Below, one piece after another: positions 1 to 8,388 of a stretch of DNA of 44,711 bases (its first letter is position 1; every line of letters starts with the position of its first letter). The DNA is from Chloroflexota bacterium (GTDB taxonomy: Bacteria > Chloroflexota > Anaerolineae > UBA4142): the NCBI GenBank assembly GCA_016219275.1, contig JACRBM010000032.1, forward strand, positions 92,054 to 136,764, in the 5' to 3' direction. The position numbers and the translations under genes are program-made. The notes under the pieces were generated by a model, which was not told the DNA's origin, did not search any database, and saw only the letters and a program-made list of their open reading frames with translations.

Positions 1-688
1 CTGCGGTTACAGGTTTTTTACCATCCAGTGAAAAATAAGGATGGTTGGTTGACTTGCCGTGTTTGTTTGCATACTCCGCCAAACGTCCCATCATTTCCGG
101 CGGAGGAAAGTACCACAAGTGATCGCGTGTGAAATACTTGCGTGTCGCCGCATCTTTTACTCCGCACGCCTCGTTTGTTTTCGAGAGCGGCAAACCTGAC
201 CGTTGCCATTCCCAACGCAACCATTCGCGGATGGGTAATTTTTTACCGTCGCCAGTTTGCAGCTCGACTTCTTTGACGTATTGAACGCACGCCTCGGTTA
301 CAACTGGAAAACGCCGAATCGTGTTGCTGTTCACATTGCCCGCCACGTGCGCGATGCCTTTATCCCATGTGTGGAACGAACGATAGCGCCAGCCATTGGC
401 TTCGAGCACCGGATGAACAAAAGCCCAGCCAACCTCGTTGCACCAAAACCAGAGCGTTGTTTCTGGCAGACTGTAGCGCGCCCACGCCGCGATGTGCGGC
501 GCGTACCAATCACCCAAGCCGCCTGGTGTGGGTGGATCGCCGGGAAAAAGCCCTAGCCCGTAGGGACCATCCGAGACGATCACGGTAGGCGCGAGCCAAT
601 GTTCGTAGCGCGTCAGAGCATCAGCGAATTCAATATGAACGGAGCCGATGGTAGTCATCGGGATTGAATCTATCGTTGTGTTTTTCAT
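1..688 (-). CDS. Site-specific DNA methyltransferase (partial, runs off left edge)
   Basis: The reading frame is open from an ATG at 688 to the window edge (229 codons), so the C-terminus is missing. Residues 36-44 read VIVSDGPYG, a variant of the (D/S)PPY catalytic motif of amino-methyltransferases (N6-adenine or N4-cytosine). Further on are conserved-looking W/Y-rich blocks and a TWDKG segment, as in type II modification enzymes. It is transcribed away from a controller protein and a PD-(D/E)xK nuclease, so it is probably the modification half of that R-M system and protects host DNA at the nuclease's target. Its promoter (716-744) overlaps the controller's start. The target base and recognition site cannot be read from this. 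A second in-frame ATG lies 30 bases downstream. The SNP-like GP in place of PP at the motif is seen in some methyltransferases, so activity is likely but unproven. Confidence 0.8.
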   Translation of the reverse strand, partial: MKNTTIDSIPMTTIGSVHIEFADALTRYEHWLAPTVIVSDGPYGLGLFPGDPPTPGGLGDWYAPHIAAWARYSLPETTLWFWCNEVGWAFVHPVLEANGWRYRSFHTWDKGIAHVAGNVNSNTIRRFPVVTEACVQYVKEVELQTGDGKKLPIREWLRWEWQRSGLPLSKTNEACGVKDAATRKYFTRDHLWYFPPPEMMGRLAEYANKHGKSTNHPYFSLDGKKPVTA

Positions 689-720
689 AGTCTTTTTTGG
701 ACTATTCCAACAAGGACTAT
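687..720. promoter_or_regulatory. Candidate controller-protein operator (C-box-like repeats)
   Basis: Three copies of one 6-mer lie between the divergent genes: ATAGTC at 687-692 and GACTAT at 700-705 and 715-720. The first two form a perfect inverted repeat with a 7-nt spacer. GGACTAT repeats directly at a 15-nt distance (699-705, 714-720). The last half-site sits on the -10 boxes of both divergent promoters. C-proteins of R-M systems are known to bind GACT/AGTC-type half-sites, so autoregulation by the XRE protein at 745 is the simplest reading. Confidence 0.6.
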
Positions 721-723
721 ATC
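697..723 (+). promoter_or_regulatory. Possible promoter of the controller/nuclease genes
   Basis: TTGGAC (697-702) and TATATC (718-723) are separated by 15 nt, which is shorter than optimal. Both elements lie within or beside GACTAT repeats. A start around 730 would leave a very short leader with GAAGG (734-738) as ribosome site, which can also pair with CCTTC (726-730). Confidence 0.35.
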
Positions 724-744
724 ATCCTTCTGAGAAGGTGTCAA
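716..744 (-). promoter_or_regulatory. Promoter of the methyltransferase
   Basis: On the minus strand a consensus -35 TTGACA (739-744) is followed after 17 nt by TATAGT (716-721). The -35 overlaps the Shine-Dalgarno region of the divergent controller gene, and the -10 overlaps the third GACTAT half-site. Occupancy of that site would repress the methyltransferase. Confidence 0.6.
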
Positions 745-999
745 ATGACAAAATCTATTCATACCGACAATTATGGATTGTTCCTCGAACAACTGCGGAA
801 AACCAGAGAATCATCTGGTTTCACGCAGGAACAAGTTGCAGAGAAAATGGAGGTTACCCAGACCTTCATTAGCAAATGCGAGCGTGGTGAAAGGCGGATG
901 GATATTCTTGAGGTTAGAGATTTTTGCCGAGCGATTGGTGTATCTTTCGAGAAATTTATCGCCGCATTAGAACGGACACTGAAGCAAAGGGGTGAGTGA
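745..999 (+). CDS. XRE-family HTH controller (C) protein of R-M system
   Basis: An 84-residue protein made almost entirely of one helix-turn-helix domain (residues about 11-70) of the Cro/CI (XRE) type. The turn and recognition helix show as FTQEQVAEKMEVTQTFISKCE. The ATG at 745 is chosen because GAAGGTG lies 5-10 nt upstream; upstream in-frame starts lack this. The stop overlaps the nuclease start (TGATG), so the two are translationally coupled. Small XRE proteins in this position are typically C-proteins that delay nuclease expression until the methyltransferase has acted, by binding operators in the shared intergenic region. Matching repeats are visible at 687-720. It could instead be an unrelated XRE regulator, but operon position and operator repeats favour the C-protein reading. 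Confidence 0.75.
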   Translation: MTKSIHTDNYGLFLEQLRKTRESSGFTQEQVAEKMEVTQTFISKCERGERRMDILEVRDFCRAIGVSFEKFIAALERTLKQRGE

Positions 1000-1880
1000 T
1001 GGAATACCGGGAAGCGCTCCACATCGCGACACAAGAAGTACTGGCTTTGAAGGGACACACGGTTGATGTTCTAACCATTAAAAGACCCACCGAGATTCAG
1101 GGCGCAGTAGAATTAGCGAAAATTGTCAGCAAGTTGTCTCCGATCATCGGAAACCTACTTGAATACGCGATGGTCGCGTACCTCAATACCTCGCACGAAT
1201 GGTCCCCCCACTGCCATTGGGTGCGTCAAGACCCTGGTTTTCCTGATGCTGTCCTGCAAGGTATGAATGATCCACAGCCGGGAATCGAAATCAAAACATG
1301 GTTTCCACTTGCGACAGAAATCACGGCGCGTTTCCGCGATAGCCAGACCGCTTTCAAATTTAACCAAACCAAAGTCGCGATGCTTTGTTGGATGCCGGAG
1401 TACGTCATCGCCGGTCAGCCCAAGATCATTGATGTTTGGATCGGAGATGCGATTGAGGTTGCCCAGGCGCGAGACAATCACTATCATAACCCGCCGCATT
1501 ATGTTGTCATGGAACCGGAAGACACGCGCAAACGAACGCGGAATCTTCAACAGACCAACTGCAATGGGTTGAAATTTCAGGGCAATGCTTCGCAACTCAA
1601 GAAAGCGCGTGCAGTGGTTGAAACATGGGGCACGACCGGCTTGACTTATCGCACCGAAAGAAAATATCAAGCGCGTTTACGCACACTGACCGGGCAATTT
1701 CCTTACCGTCTCGATACCAACTTTGCTAAGATGGATAGAATAGTTCTACCTGGTCTTGAAGAATTCAAATCACGCGTGTTGGAGACGACATATCTTGGTC
1801 GGACGATTAGCCAATGGCTTACGGCAATCGAAAACGCAGAGGTTAATGCGCTTACAGCACTTGTAGATCGTTCAGCTTGA
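999..1880 (+). CDS. Type II restriction endonuclease, PD-(D/E)xK type
   Basis: A 293-residue protein starting at the ATG that overlaps the controller's stop codon; AAGGGG lies just upstream. I do not recognise the exact family. Residues 81-83 read FPD and 97-99 read EIK, separated by 13 residues, which fits the metal-binding PD-(D/E)xK core of restriction nucleases. The rest has no transmembrane segment or signal and is mixed alpha/beta. Context (divergent methyltransferase and C-protein-like regulator) makes it the nuclease of a type II system cutting unmethylated DNA in the cytoplasm. A GTG at 996 is an alternative start adding one residue. Recognition sequence unknown. Confidence 0.72.
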   Translation: MEYREALHIATQEVLALKGHTVDVLTIKRPTEIQGAVELAKIVSKLSPIIGNLLEYAMVAYLNTSHEWSPHCHWVRQDPGFPDAVLQGMNDPQPGIEIKTWFPLATEITARFRDSQTAFKFNQTKVAMLCWMPEYVIAGQPKIIDVWIGDAIEVAQARDNHYHNPPHYVVMEPEDTRKRTRNLQQTNCNGLKFQGNASQLKKARAVVETWGTTGLTYRTERKYQARLRTLTGQFPYRLDTNFAKMDRIVLPGLEEFKSRVLETTYLGRTISQWLTAIENAEVNALTALVDRSA

Positions 1881-1898
1881 GCCGGCGAATGACTAATT

Positions 1899-3263
1899 CT
1901 ATCCCACTCTTATTATTCCCTCGATCAGATTTTCTTCCTCCCTCGCCAGCACCGTGCGCGGATCGAACACGACGCGGTTTTCTTCGATGCGCGCGATGAT
2001 CGGCGGCGTGTTTTCGCGCAGGCGTTTGGCGAACGCGTCCGGCGATGCGACTGTGATCGCGAGCGCGCGCGTCGGCAACGTTTCGCCGGGAAGTGAGCCG
2101 CCGCCGATGGTGGACTCGGCGTCCATCACCATCGCGGCGAGATTTTTCGCGCGCAATCGCTCTGCCCATTTGCTCGCGCGCACATCGAGTTGCTCGCGCG
2201 TCGCCGCGAGCATCATCCAGATCGGAATCTTTTTTATCGCTTCGCCTTTGAGATAATGCAAAAGTGTGGCTTGCAAACCGGCAAGTGTCACCTTGTCCAC
2301 GCGTAGGGCGCGCGTCAGCGGGAATTTTTTCAGCGCGTCGATCGCGCTCTTTTTACCAACGATGATCCCGGCTTGCGGTCCGCCGAGCAACTTGTCGCCG
2401 CTGAACGAAACCAGGTCTGCACCCGCCGCGAGCGATTCTTGCGGCATTGGCTCGTGTTCCAGTCCGTACGCGCGCGTGTCGAGCAACGCGCCACTGCCGA
2501 GGTCGTCCACGCAGAGCAAATTCTTTTCGTGCGCGAGCGCCGCCAATTCTTCGAGCGTCGCTGCGTGCGTAAAACCGATCACGCGAAAGTTGGACGAGTG
2601 CACGCGCATCAACAGCGCGGTTTGGTCGGTGATCGCGCGCGCGTAATCCGCGATGTACGTGCGGTTCGTCGTGCCGACCTCGATCAACTCTGCGCCGGAC
2701 TGTTGCATCACTTCGGGCACGCGAAAGCCGCCGCCGATTTCGACGAGTTGCCCGCGTGAGAGAATGACTTGCTTGCCGCGCGCGAACGTCGCGAGAATCA
2801 ACGTAACCGCCGCGGCGTTATTGTTCACGACGAGCGCGCCTTCCGCGCCGATCAACCGCATGATCACCGACTCGGCGTGCGTATAGCGCGAACCGCGTTC
2901 GCCGGACGCGAGATCATACTCCAGGTTCGAGTACCCTTGCGCGGCGATCTTCATCGCGGTAAGCGTGTCGTCGGAGAGCGGCGCGCGACCCAGGTTCGTG
3001 TGAATGATGACGCCGGTCGCGTTGATGACCGGCACGAGCGACGGTCGCGCCGCGCGTTCGATGTGTGTGCGCACATTGTCCAGCAACAGCGCGGGCATCG
3101 GCGCATCGCCGCCGGCGAGAATCGTTTTGCGCGCGTCGTCGAGCGCGTCGCGGCACGCTTCGACGATGAGCGTGTGACCGTAGCGCTGTTCCAAATCGCG
3201 CAGTGTGTGGTCTTGCAACAGCGCGTCAACGGATGGCAAGTTTCTGAGTTGGTTGGTGTTCAT
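1899..3263 (-). CDS. selA: L-seryl-tRNA(Sec) selenium transferase SelA
   Basis: A 454-residue PLP enzyme that converts seryl-tRNA(Sec) to selenocysteyl-tRNA(Sec) using selenophosphate. Family hallmarks are all visible: the N-terminal LPSVDALL segment, NATGVIIHTNLGRAPLS (81-97), YSNLEYDLASGERGSR (111-126), ALVVNNNAAAV (143-153) and the PLP-lysine segment SFSGDKLLGGPQAG with Lys291. Length matches the family. I chose the ATG at 3263 (MNTNQLRNLPS); the frame continues upstream for 29 codons but that part crosses a hairpin and has no family similarity. No selB, selC or selD is in the window, so this selA stands alone. Its upstream gap holds a GCGCAAT/ATTGCGC hairpin. Confidence 0.96.
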   Translation of the reverse strand: MNTNQLRNLPSVDALLQDHTLRDLEQRYGHTLIVEACRDALDDARKTILAGGDAPMPALLLDNVRTHIERAARPSLVPVINATGVIIHTNLGRAPLSDDTLTAMKIAAQGYSNLEYDLASGERGSRYTHAESVIMRLIGAEGALVVNNNAAAVTLILATFARGKQVILSRGQLVEIGGGFRVPEVMQQSGAELIEVGTTNRTYIADYARAITDQTALLMRVHSSNFRVIGFTHAATLEELAALAHEKNLLCVDDLGSGALLDTRAYGLEHEPMPQESLAAGADLVSFSGDKLLGGPQAGIIVGKKSAIDALKKFPLTRALRVDKVTLAGLQATLLHYLKGEAIKKIPIWMMLAATREQLDVRASKWAERLRAKNLAAMVMDAESTIGGGSLPGETLPTRALAITVASPDAFAKRLRENTPPIIARIEENRVVFDPRTVLAREEENLIEGIIRVG

Positions 3264-3279
3264 AATTTTTTTTAGGGGG

Positions 3280-3295
3280 GCGCAATGAATTGCGC
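3280..3295. repeat. Short perfect hairpin upstream of selA
   Basis: GCGCAAT-GA-ATTGCGC, next to a run of G and T. It resembles the small palindromes in other gaps here. No T-tract pattern supports a terminator for the upstream gene. Confidence 0.4.
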
Positions 3296-3346
3296 TTTCA
3301 CGGTTTTTGGGATGGTGTGAAGTGAAATGGTTTGGCAAACAACTTT

Positions 3347-4414
3347 TCACTGATCAACGGCATTGGATATATCCAAACGGTAGAGTCTCGTGTTGAAAGT
3401 TGTGCCATAACAAAGCTGTTGTTCATTAGCTGGCGGTGGTCCTACAACGACTAGTTCCTTGCCTGAACTTGACCAATCAAGTGATTGATACCAGCCTTTT
3501 GCGATCAGTTGGCGCTTCCCGGTGGATACCTCAATCAGCCAGATGCCACTCGTCTCAGTTCCTTGCTCGTTAAAGGTCGCTGATAATGCTAGCCAACGAC
3601 TATCTGGCGACCAAGTCCAATCCAAAACATGATTGAATCCACTTGCGAATGAACGGATATTTGCTCCGTTCGAGTCCATCAAATAAAGATCCTTAATTGC
3701 ATCCCAAGCAAATCCCCTTTCTTCCTTTGCGATGCCAGTAAACGCAATCATTTTTCCATTGGGCGACCAAACGGGATCCATTGCAAGATCTAGATCGAAT
3801 TTTACAGGAGACCAATGGTCTTGCCACAGCCACCACATCTGGCTCTCCGCCGAGTTACCTATCTTATCACCAATAATTCCTTGCGTCGCGGTAGGATTCC
3901 AAGAATCGCGTCCTATATTACGGAGATCTATAGGCGAAGGATAATGGATTAAGGGAGTTCCTTTTGCTGTTTTGAAATCATACGCCATCATGTAGGTTTG
4001 GACTGTGCCATTTGCGATACACAGCACACCATAGCCAAGTCTACCATCATGCAATCGTTGGGGAGCAACGAACGAACTTTCCTGGCAGTTTGGATGATTT
4101 GGTAATTGCAACTGTTCTCGATTTGTTCCATCAGGGTGCATTCGCCATATTCTTCCCTCTCCGGGCTTGGCATAGTATTTCTCATCATACTCAAAGATTA
4201 AATCGTTGTCCTGCCACGAAACGTGTTGGTACCTCGCCGCCTTTTCTGAGACGAGCTTGAGCTTGGGATCCGGTATATTGGGTTGCGCGTCAGGGCAATC
4301 CCAATCACGAAACCAAGAAGAAAATATAACATAGAATGCCAGGCAAAGAATCACGCAAAGAATTGTGCCTGTTCCCAGCACCGAAGTAATTAGAAGTGGA
4401 AAATCTTTTCTCAT
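3347..4414 (-). CDS. Signal-anchored beta-propeller protein (WD40/PD40-like)
   Basis: A 355-residue protein beginning with a short basic stretch and one long hydrophobic segment (about residues 6-33, LLITSVLGTGTILCVILCLA), so it is membrane-anchored or exported. The rest contains repeated TolB/PD40-like strands such as DPVWSPNGKMIAFTG, DWTWSPDSRWLALSAT and SLDWSSSGKELVVVG, each a W-S-P/S-x-G/S-K/R blade signature. Function is unknown; such propellers are usually binding or scaffold modules outside the membrane. The ATG at 4414 is preferred over a GTG at 4426 because of GGTGA upstream. AT content is higher than in its neighbours, which hints at a separate origin. Confidence 0.65.
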   Translation of the reverse strand: MRKDFPLLITSVLGTGTILCVILCLAFYVIFSSWFRDWDCPDAQPNIPDPKLKLVSEKAARYQHVSWQDNDLIFEYDEKYYAKPGEGRIWRMHPDGTNREQLQLPNHPNCQESSFVAPQRLHDGRLGYGVLCIANGTVQTYMMAYDFKTAKGTPLIHYPSPIDLRNIGRDSWNPTATQGIIGDKIGNSAESQMWWLWQDHWSPVKFDLDLAMDPVWSPNGKMIAFTGIAKEERGFAWDAIKDLYLMDSNGANIRSFASGFNHVLDWTWSPDSRWLALSATFNEQGTETSGIWLIEVSTGKRQLIAKGWYQSLDWSSSGKELVVVGPPPANEQQLCYGTTFNTRLYRLDISNAVDQ

Positions 4415-4437
4415 TTGCCAAGTCACCAGGTTTTGAT

Positions 4438-4495
4438 AGGGGGCAAATCTATTATTGTGTGCCGGGGTAAACTTTTGAGATTATTTGTCCCCCCT
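4438..4495. terminator. Inverted repeat at the 3' end of the adaptor gene
   Basis: AGGGGGCAAATC (4438-4449) pairs with ATTTGTCCCCCCT (4483-4495), with one mismatch and a loop of about 33 nt. It contains the adaptor's stop codon. It may end transcription from the upstream minus-strand operon, but lacks a clean T-tract. Confidence 0.35.
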
Positions 4496-5663
4496 AGTTA
4501 ATCACTACCAGATCGCCTTCATTCACTCCGCTGACGATCTCGGTGTTCGCGCCGTCGCTCAAGCCGGTCTCGACGAGCGCATCGCGCGGCGCGCCGGGAG
4601 CGATGATGCGTACCGCTTTGCGCGTGCCGATATTCTTGAGCGCGCGGTTTGGCACGGTGAGCACGCCTTTCTTTTCAATTGTCTGAATCTTTAACGGCGC
4701 GCCCATGCCCACGCGCACCTTGATGTCGCGCGGATCGAAATCCACAATCGCGCTGTACGAGGTGCTGCCGCGTTGCGCGGAGGCGGCGGGGAAGAGACGC
4801 ATCACTTTGCCGGCAAAGCGCTCGCCGGGAAACGCGTCGAGCCGCACTTCGACATTTTGTCCGACCTGGACATGCGCGACGTCAATCTCATCCACGTCCG
4901 CCGCGATTTCGAGCGCGGTCAGGTCCGCCATCGCGGCGAGTTGCGAAAATCCGCCGACGTACTCGCCGACGCGCACGTTCACTTCGGTGATCGTGCCGTT
5001 GAACGGCGCGAGCAATTTGGTTTGCGCGGCAAGTTGTTTCGCCGCGTCCAAGTCCATCTGCGCGAGCGTCAGCGAATTGTCCAACGCCTGTAGTTCTTCT
5101 TTCGACGGTCCGTTCACGACGCGATTGAAACTCGCGCGCGCGACATCGAGATCGTTGCGCGCGGATTCGAGCGCGATAGCATTTTGCGGCGTGGGCGACG
5201 CGTTGTTATTCGTTTCGGCGGCGGCGGCGTAAAGCGTGGCTTTGCGTAAATTCGCGCGCGCGATTTCAATATCCTCGTCGCGCGGCGCGCTCTTCGCGCG
5301 CGAAATGTCGAGCTGGCGCGAGTTGAAATTCAACTCGGCTTGTTTGAGCCGGCGTTGCACCTCTTCGGAGGTGAGTGTCACGATCACATCGCCCTGATTC
5401 ACCTCGTCGCCTTCGTACTTTTCAATCGTCGCGACGATCCCGGAAACGGGCAGAACCAGGCGGAGCGATTTTTTCGCGCGCACTCTGCCGGTCGCGTTGA
5501 CCGACGCGCTCAAATCACCGCGGCGCACGATCACGCTGTTCGGCGGCGGCGCTTGCGGCATCATAAACACGAATCCCAGCACGCCCAAAACGATCAAGCC
5601 GATCAACACGCCGATACCGATCAGTCCTTGTCGCCGAGTGAATGGAAAATTAAATTTCATCAT
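4494..5663 (-). CDS. HlyD/RND-type periplasmic adaptor (membrane fusion protein)
   Basis: A 389-residue efflux adaptor. One N-terminal transmembrane segment (about 13-35) is followed by a barrel-sandwich half (VSGIVATIEKYEGDEVNQGDVIVTL), a coiled-coil hairpin (about 105-215), the second lipoyl half (LLAPFNGTITEVNVRVGEYVGG), a beta-barrel domain and a membrane-proximal domain (VPNRALKNIG...VSGVNEGDLVVIN). Such proteins link an inner-membrane ABC (MacB-like) or RND pump to the cell surface. No pump gene is next to it; the upstream neighbour is the propeller-lipase, 12 nt away in the same direction, so the two are probably co-transcribed. It may work in export of that protein or with a pump encoded elsewhere. 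Confidence 0.88.
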   Translation of the reverse strand: MMKFNFPFTRRQGLIGIGVLIGLIVLGVLGFVFMMPQAPPPNSVIVRRGDLSASVNATGRVRAKKSLRLVLPVSGIVATIEKYEGDEVNQGDVIVTLTSEEVQRRLKQAELNFNSRQLDISRAKSAPRDEDIEIARANLRKATLYAAAAETNNNASPTPQNAIALESARNDLDVARASFNRVVNGPSKEELQALDNSLTLAQMDLDAAKQLAAQTKLLAPFNGTITEVNVRVGEYVGGFSQLAAMADLTALEIAADVDEIDVAHVQVGQNVEVRLDAFPGERFAGKVMRLFPAASAQRGSTSYSAIVDFDPRDIKVRVGMGAPLKIQTIEKKGVLTVPNRALKNIGTRKAVRIIAPGAPRDALVETGLSDGANTEIVSGVNEGDLVVIN

Positions 5664-5675
5664 GGCACTCCGGGA

Positions 5676-8363
5676 TTAAAATTCGCTCACACGATACGCG
5701 TCAGTCGTTAGTGCTTTGAGCGATTCGTCCAATGGAATCGCCGTCCACGACGCGTCCATCAACATCAAATCAATCGTGTATGGACCGTCAATGCCACGCG
5801 CGCGCAGATCGCGTTTCGGAATCGCGATGGACGCGACCTGGGAGCCGGGCATCAATCGCATTGGCGCGGTGAGCGATAACACGCGTTCACCTTGCGCGCT
5901 CCACAGCGTCGCCGCGAGCGCGTACTCGCCGGCGCGCACGACGTTGACCTCGCTCTCGATCACGAGCGCGTCCGATTCTGCACGCGCACGCGGCGCTCCG
6001 TCGAACGATGCGGTCTGGGGCGAGATCGCAAACAAAATTTGTTGCTCGCGCGCAAACCCAGTCCCGCGCGCGGTAACGCGCGCGAGATAGTATCCGCCGC
6101 GCGTCAAATCGTTGATCGTCTGCGCGTACGACCCAGGCGCGCCTTCGGCAAGCAAACGCGTTTCGGTTGACGTTCCACGCGGCGATGCGCCGTCGCCGAG
6201 CCATTGCAGTTTCACGCGCACATCTGCGCCGGTGACGCGATTAGATAACGTCGCGGTAATGACGACCGGCGAACCGGCTTGATACCACGTGCGATTCACG
6301 CCGATGTTCAAACGCACATCTGCGTCGAGATCAGTGTACGTCGTCAACACCATCGGCGCACTCGCTTTGTCGAGCCGCGTCGCGGTGACTTGCCACGTCC
6401 CAGGTTGCGCGCGCGGAATCGCGTAACCAATGAAACTGCCAATGTCCGCTTTGAGATACGTCGCGTCGCGCGGCGCGTTCGGTTCGTAGCGTGTGCCGTC
6501 CGGCGCGCGCAGTTTCAATTCCACATCGCCGCGATCCCAGCGCGCGATGAAACGCGCGGAGCGATTCGCGTCGAGCATGACGGTGCGCGTCACGGTTGCA
6601 CTGGCGCGCAACGAGTCCACATTCATCGGCGTCATGTTGCGCGGCGCGAGCGGGTCAACCGGCGCGGCGGCAAAACCGATTGGGCGCGCGTCGGGATCGC
6701 GTAAACTATTCCGCAGATAACGCTCGTACGTTTGAATCGGATAGAGATACGCGGTGATGTTGAACGGGAGCGGCGTCGGATTCCAATCGTGCGCGTCGCT
6801 GTTGAGAACACGGCGCACGAGCGGACCGCTCAACGCGTGCGCGCTCCACTGCTCGATCAAGCCATCGCTCGGCGGAAAGAGTTTGAGCAGATCGAGACCC
6901 GGTTGATTGCGCGCATCGCCGGTGAGCAAATCGTACGGCACGGTCACGCGCGGCGTGTGCGTGCGATTGAAGAGCGCGGCGTACTCGGGCGTCAACTCGA
7001 TGGTCGAAGGTTCGTCCGGGCGGTCTTCGATTTCGCGCGTGAGAAGCGGGTACCACAATTGCACGCCGGCTTGCGGCGTGCCGAGAATGATCGCGCGGCG
7101 CACGTCGTCTTGATACAACGTGGATTCCAAATACGCGCGCGTGTTCAAGCCGCCCATCGAGAACGCGATGATGTCCACGCGCGCTGCGCCGGTTTTCGCT
7201 TTCGCGTTCGCGATCACGTCGCGGAGTGTCGCCGCGTTTTGAAACAGCGTGCGCTTGGGCGAGATGCCTTGCGCGTAAAAAACTTGAAAGCCATCGCGTT
7301 CGAGATACTGGCGGAGCGAACGAAACTCGGTGTCGTCGAGTTGGTCCGAATCGGCGGTGTGCCAACCGTGCACGAGCACGACCGGCAAATTCATCGCGCG
7401 TATCAATTTCACATCGCCGCGAACGCTGACGCCGCGCGGCGTGCCGACCCAGGTATTGCCGCGTGCGTCGAAGGCGAGCGCGGTGATCGCATCGTCCGCG
7501 AGTCCGTCGCTCGGCGTGTACGTTTTTAACTGTGTTCCATCGAGCGAGACCAGTCCGCGCAGTGTGCCGAACCACACGCGTCTCTGCGCGTCCACGCCGA
7601 GCGCGCGCACGATGGGACTGGGCAAGCCATCGCGCTCGCTGTAAACGCGGACCTGGCGACCATCGTACACCGCCGCGCCGGCATCCGAGCCAAACCACAC
7701 GCGACCATCGGGCGCGATGAGAATTGCATTCAAGCGATTGCTGGGCAAGCCGTGCGTCGTCGTCAAGCGCGCGACCGCTTTGCCGTCATAGAAGAACGCG
7801 CCGTCGTTCGTCGCGACCCAGACGTTGGCGTTCGCATCGGGCGCGAGCGCGTTCACAAAATTGTTGTTGAGCGAAACGCGCGTCCACTGTTCGTTCTCGA
7901 GCCGCGCGATGCCCGCGCCGTACGCGCCGACCCACACGCGATTTTGTTTGTCGGTCGCGACCGCGGTGAGATAATTGCTGGGGATTTGCGAGTTGGCGGT
8001 GTTGTACGTCTTGCGCGTCGCGCCGTCAAAGAGTGAGAGCCCGCCGCCGTTCGTCGCGAAATAAATCTTGTCGCCCGCCAGCGCGATGCCGGTGACGTGC
8101 GCGTTGCCCAGTCCGTGCGCGGCGGTGTACGTGACCCAGTACTTGTCCTGCGCGTCGGTCGCGCCGCGCGGGGTGCCGATCCACGCCGCGCCGTCGCGCG
8201 TGAACGCGATGCTCGTCACAAAGTTAGCCGCCAGTCCATCGCGTTGCGTGAACGTTTGGAACGCGAGCGTGTCCGCATGGGCGCGGGATGTCAAAAAGCA
8301 AAGTACAAGCAAGATGAAAACAATTTGGCGGGCACGCAGGCGAGGAGAGATTTTTGTGTTCAC
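5676..8363 (-). CDS. Exported fusion: two-component-regulator-type propeller + alpha/beta-hydrolase (lipase-like) + Ig-like domains
   Basis: An 895-residue secreted protein. A signal peptide (QIVFILLVLCFLTSRAHA) is followed by seven or so Reg_prop-type blades (about 30-310) with recurring GLP/AD and VWFG/VWVG motifs such as GRVWFGSDAGAAVYDG. Next is an alpha/beta-hydrolase (about 320-590) with LVHGW near 327 and the nucleophile elbow AFSMGG (Ser about 402), resembling triacylglycerol lipases. The C-terminal third is all-beta with two Ig-like stretches. The blade type is otherwise common as the sensor part of hybrid histidine kinases; here it caps an esterase. Start chosen at GTG 8363; TTG 8366 is equally possible and better spaced from GGAG. 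Longer upstream frame overlaps the next gene and lacks a signal. Substrate unknown. Confidence 0.75.
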   Translation of the reverse strand: MNTKISPRLRARQIVFILLVLCFLTSRAHADTLAFQTFTQRDGLAANFVTSIAFTRDGAAWIGTPRGATDAQDKYWVTYTAAHGLGNAHVTGIALAGDKIYFATNGGGLSLFDGATRKTYNTANSQIPSNYLTAVATDKQNRVWVGAYGAGIARLENEQWTRVSLNNNFVNALAPDANANVWVATNDGAFFYDGKAVARLTTTHGLPSNRLNAILIAPDGRVWFGSDAGAAVYDGRQVRVYSERDGLPSPIVRALGVDAQRRVWFGTLRGLVSLDGTQLKTYTPSDGLADDAITALAFDARGNTWVGTPRGVSVRGDVKLIRAMNLPVVLVHGWHTADSDQLDDTEFRSLRQYLERDGFQVFYAQGISPKRTLFQNAATLRDVIANAKAKTGAARVDIIAFSMGGLNTRAYLESTLYQDDVRRAIILGTPQAGVQLWYPLLTREIEDRPDEPSTIELTPEYAALFNRTHTPRVTVPYDLLTGDARNQPGLDLLKLFPPSDGLIEQWSAHALSGPLVRRVLNSDAHDWNPTPLPFNITAYLYPIQTYERYLRNSLRDPDARPIGFAAAPVDPLAPRNMTPMNVDSLRASATVTRTVMLDANRSARFIARWDRGDVELKLRAPDGTRYEPNAPRDATYLKADIGSFIGYAIPRAQPGTWQVTATRLDKASAPMVLTTYTDLDADVRLNIGVNRTWYQAGSPVVITATLSNRVTGADVRVKLQWLGDGASPRGTSTETRLLAEGAPGSYAQTINDLTRGGYYLARVTARGTGFAREQQILFAISPQTASFDGAPRARAESDALVIESEVNVVRAGEYALAATLWSAQGERVLSLTAPMRLMPGSQVASIAIPKRDLRARGIDGPYTIDLMLMDASWTAIPLDESLKALTTDAYRVSEF

Positions 8364-8388
8364 AAGACATCTGCTCCAGATAAAAAAT

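Noticed and set aside
697-744. Longer start for the controller protein (TTG at 697)
   Set aside because: The extra 16 residues run through operator repeats and promoter elements; the ATG at 745 has a proper ribosome site.
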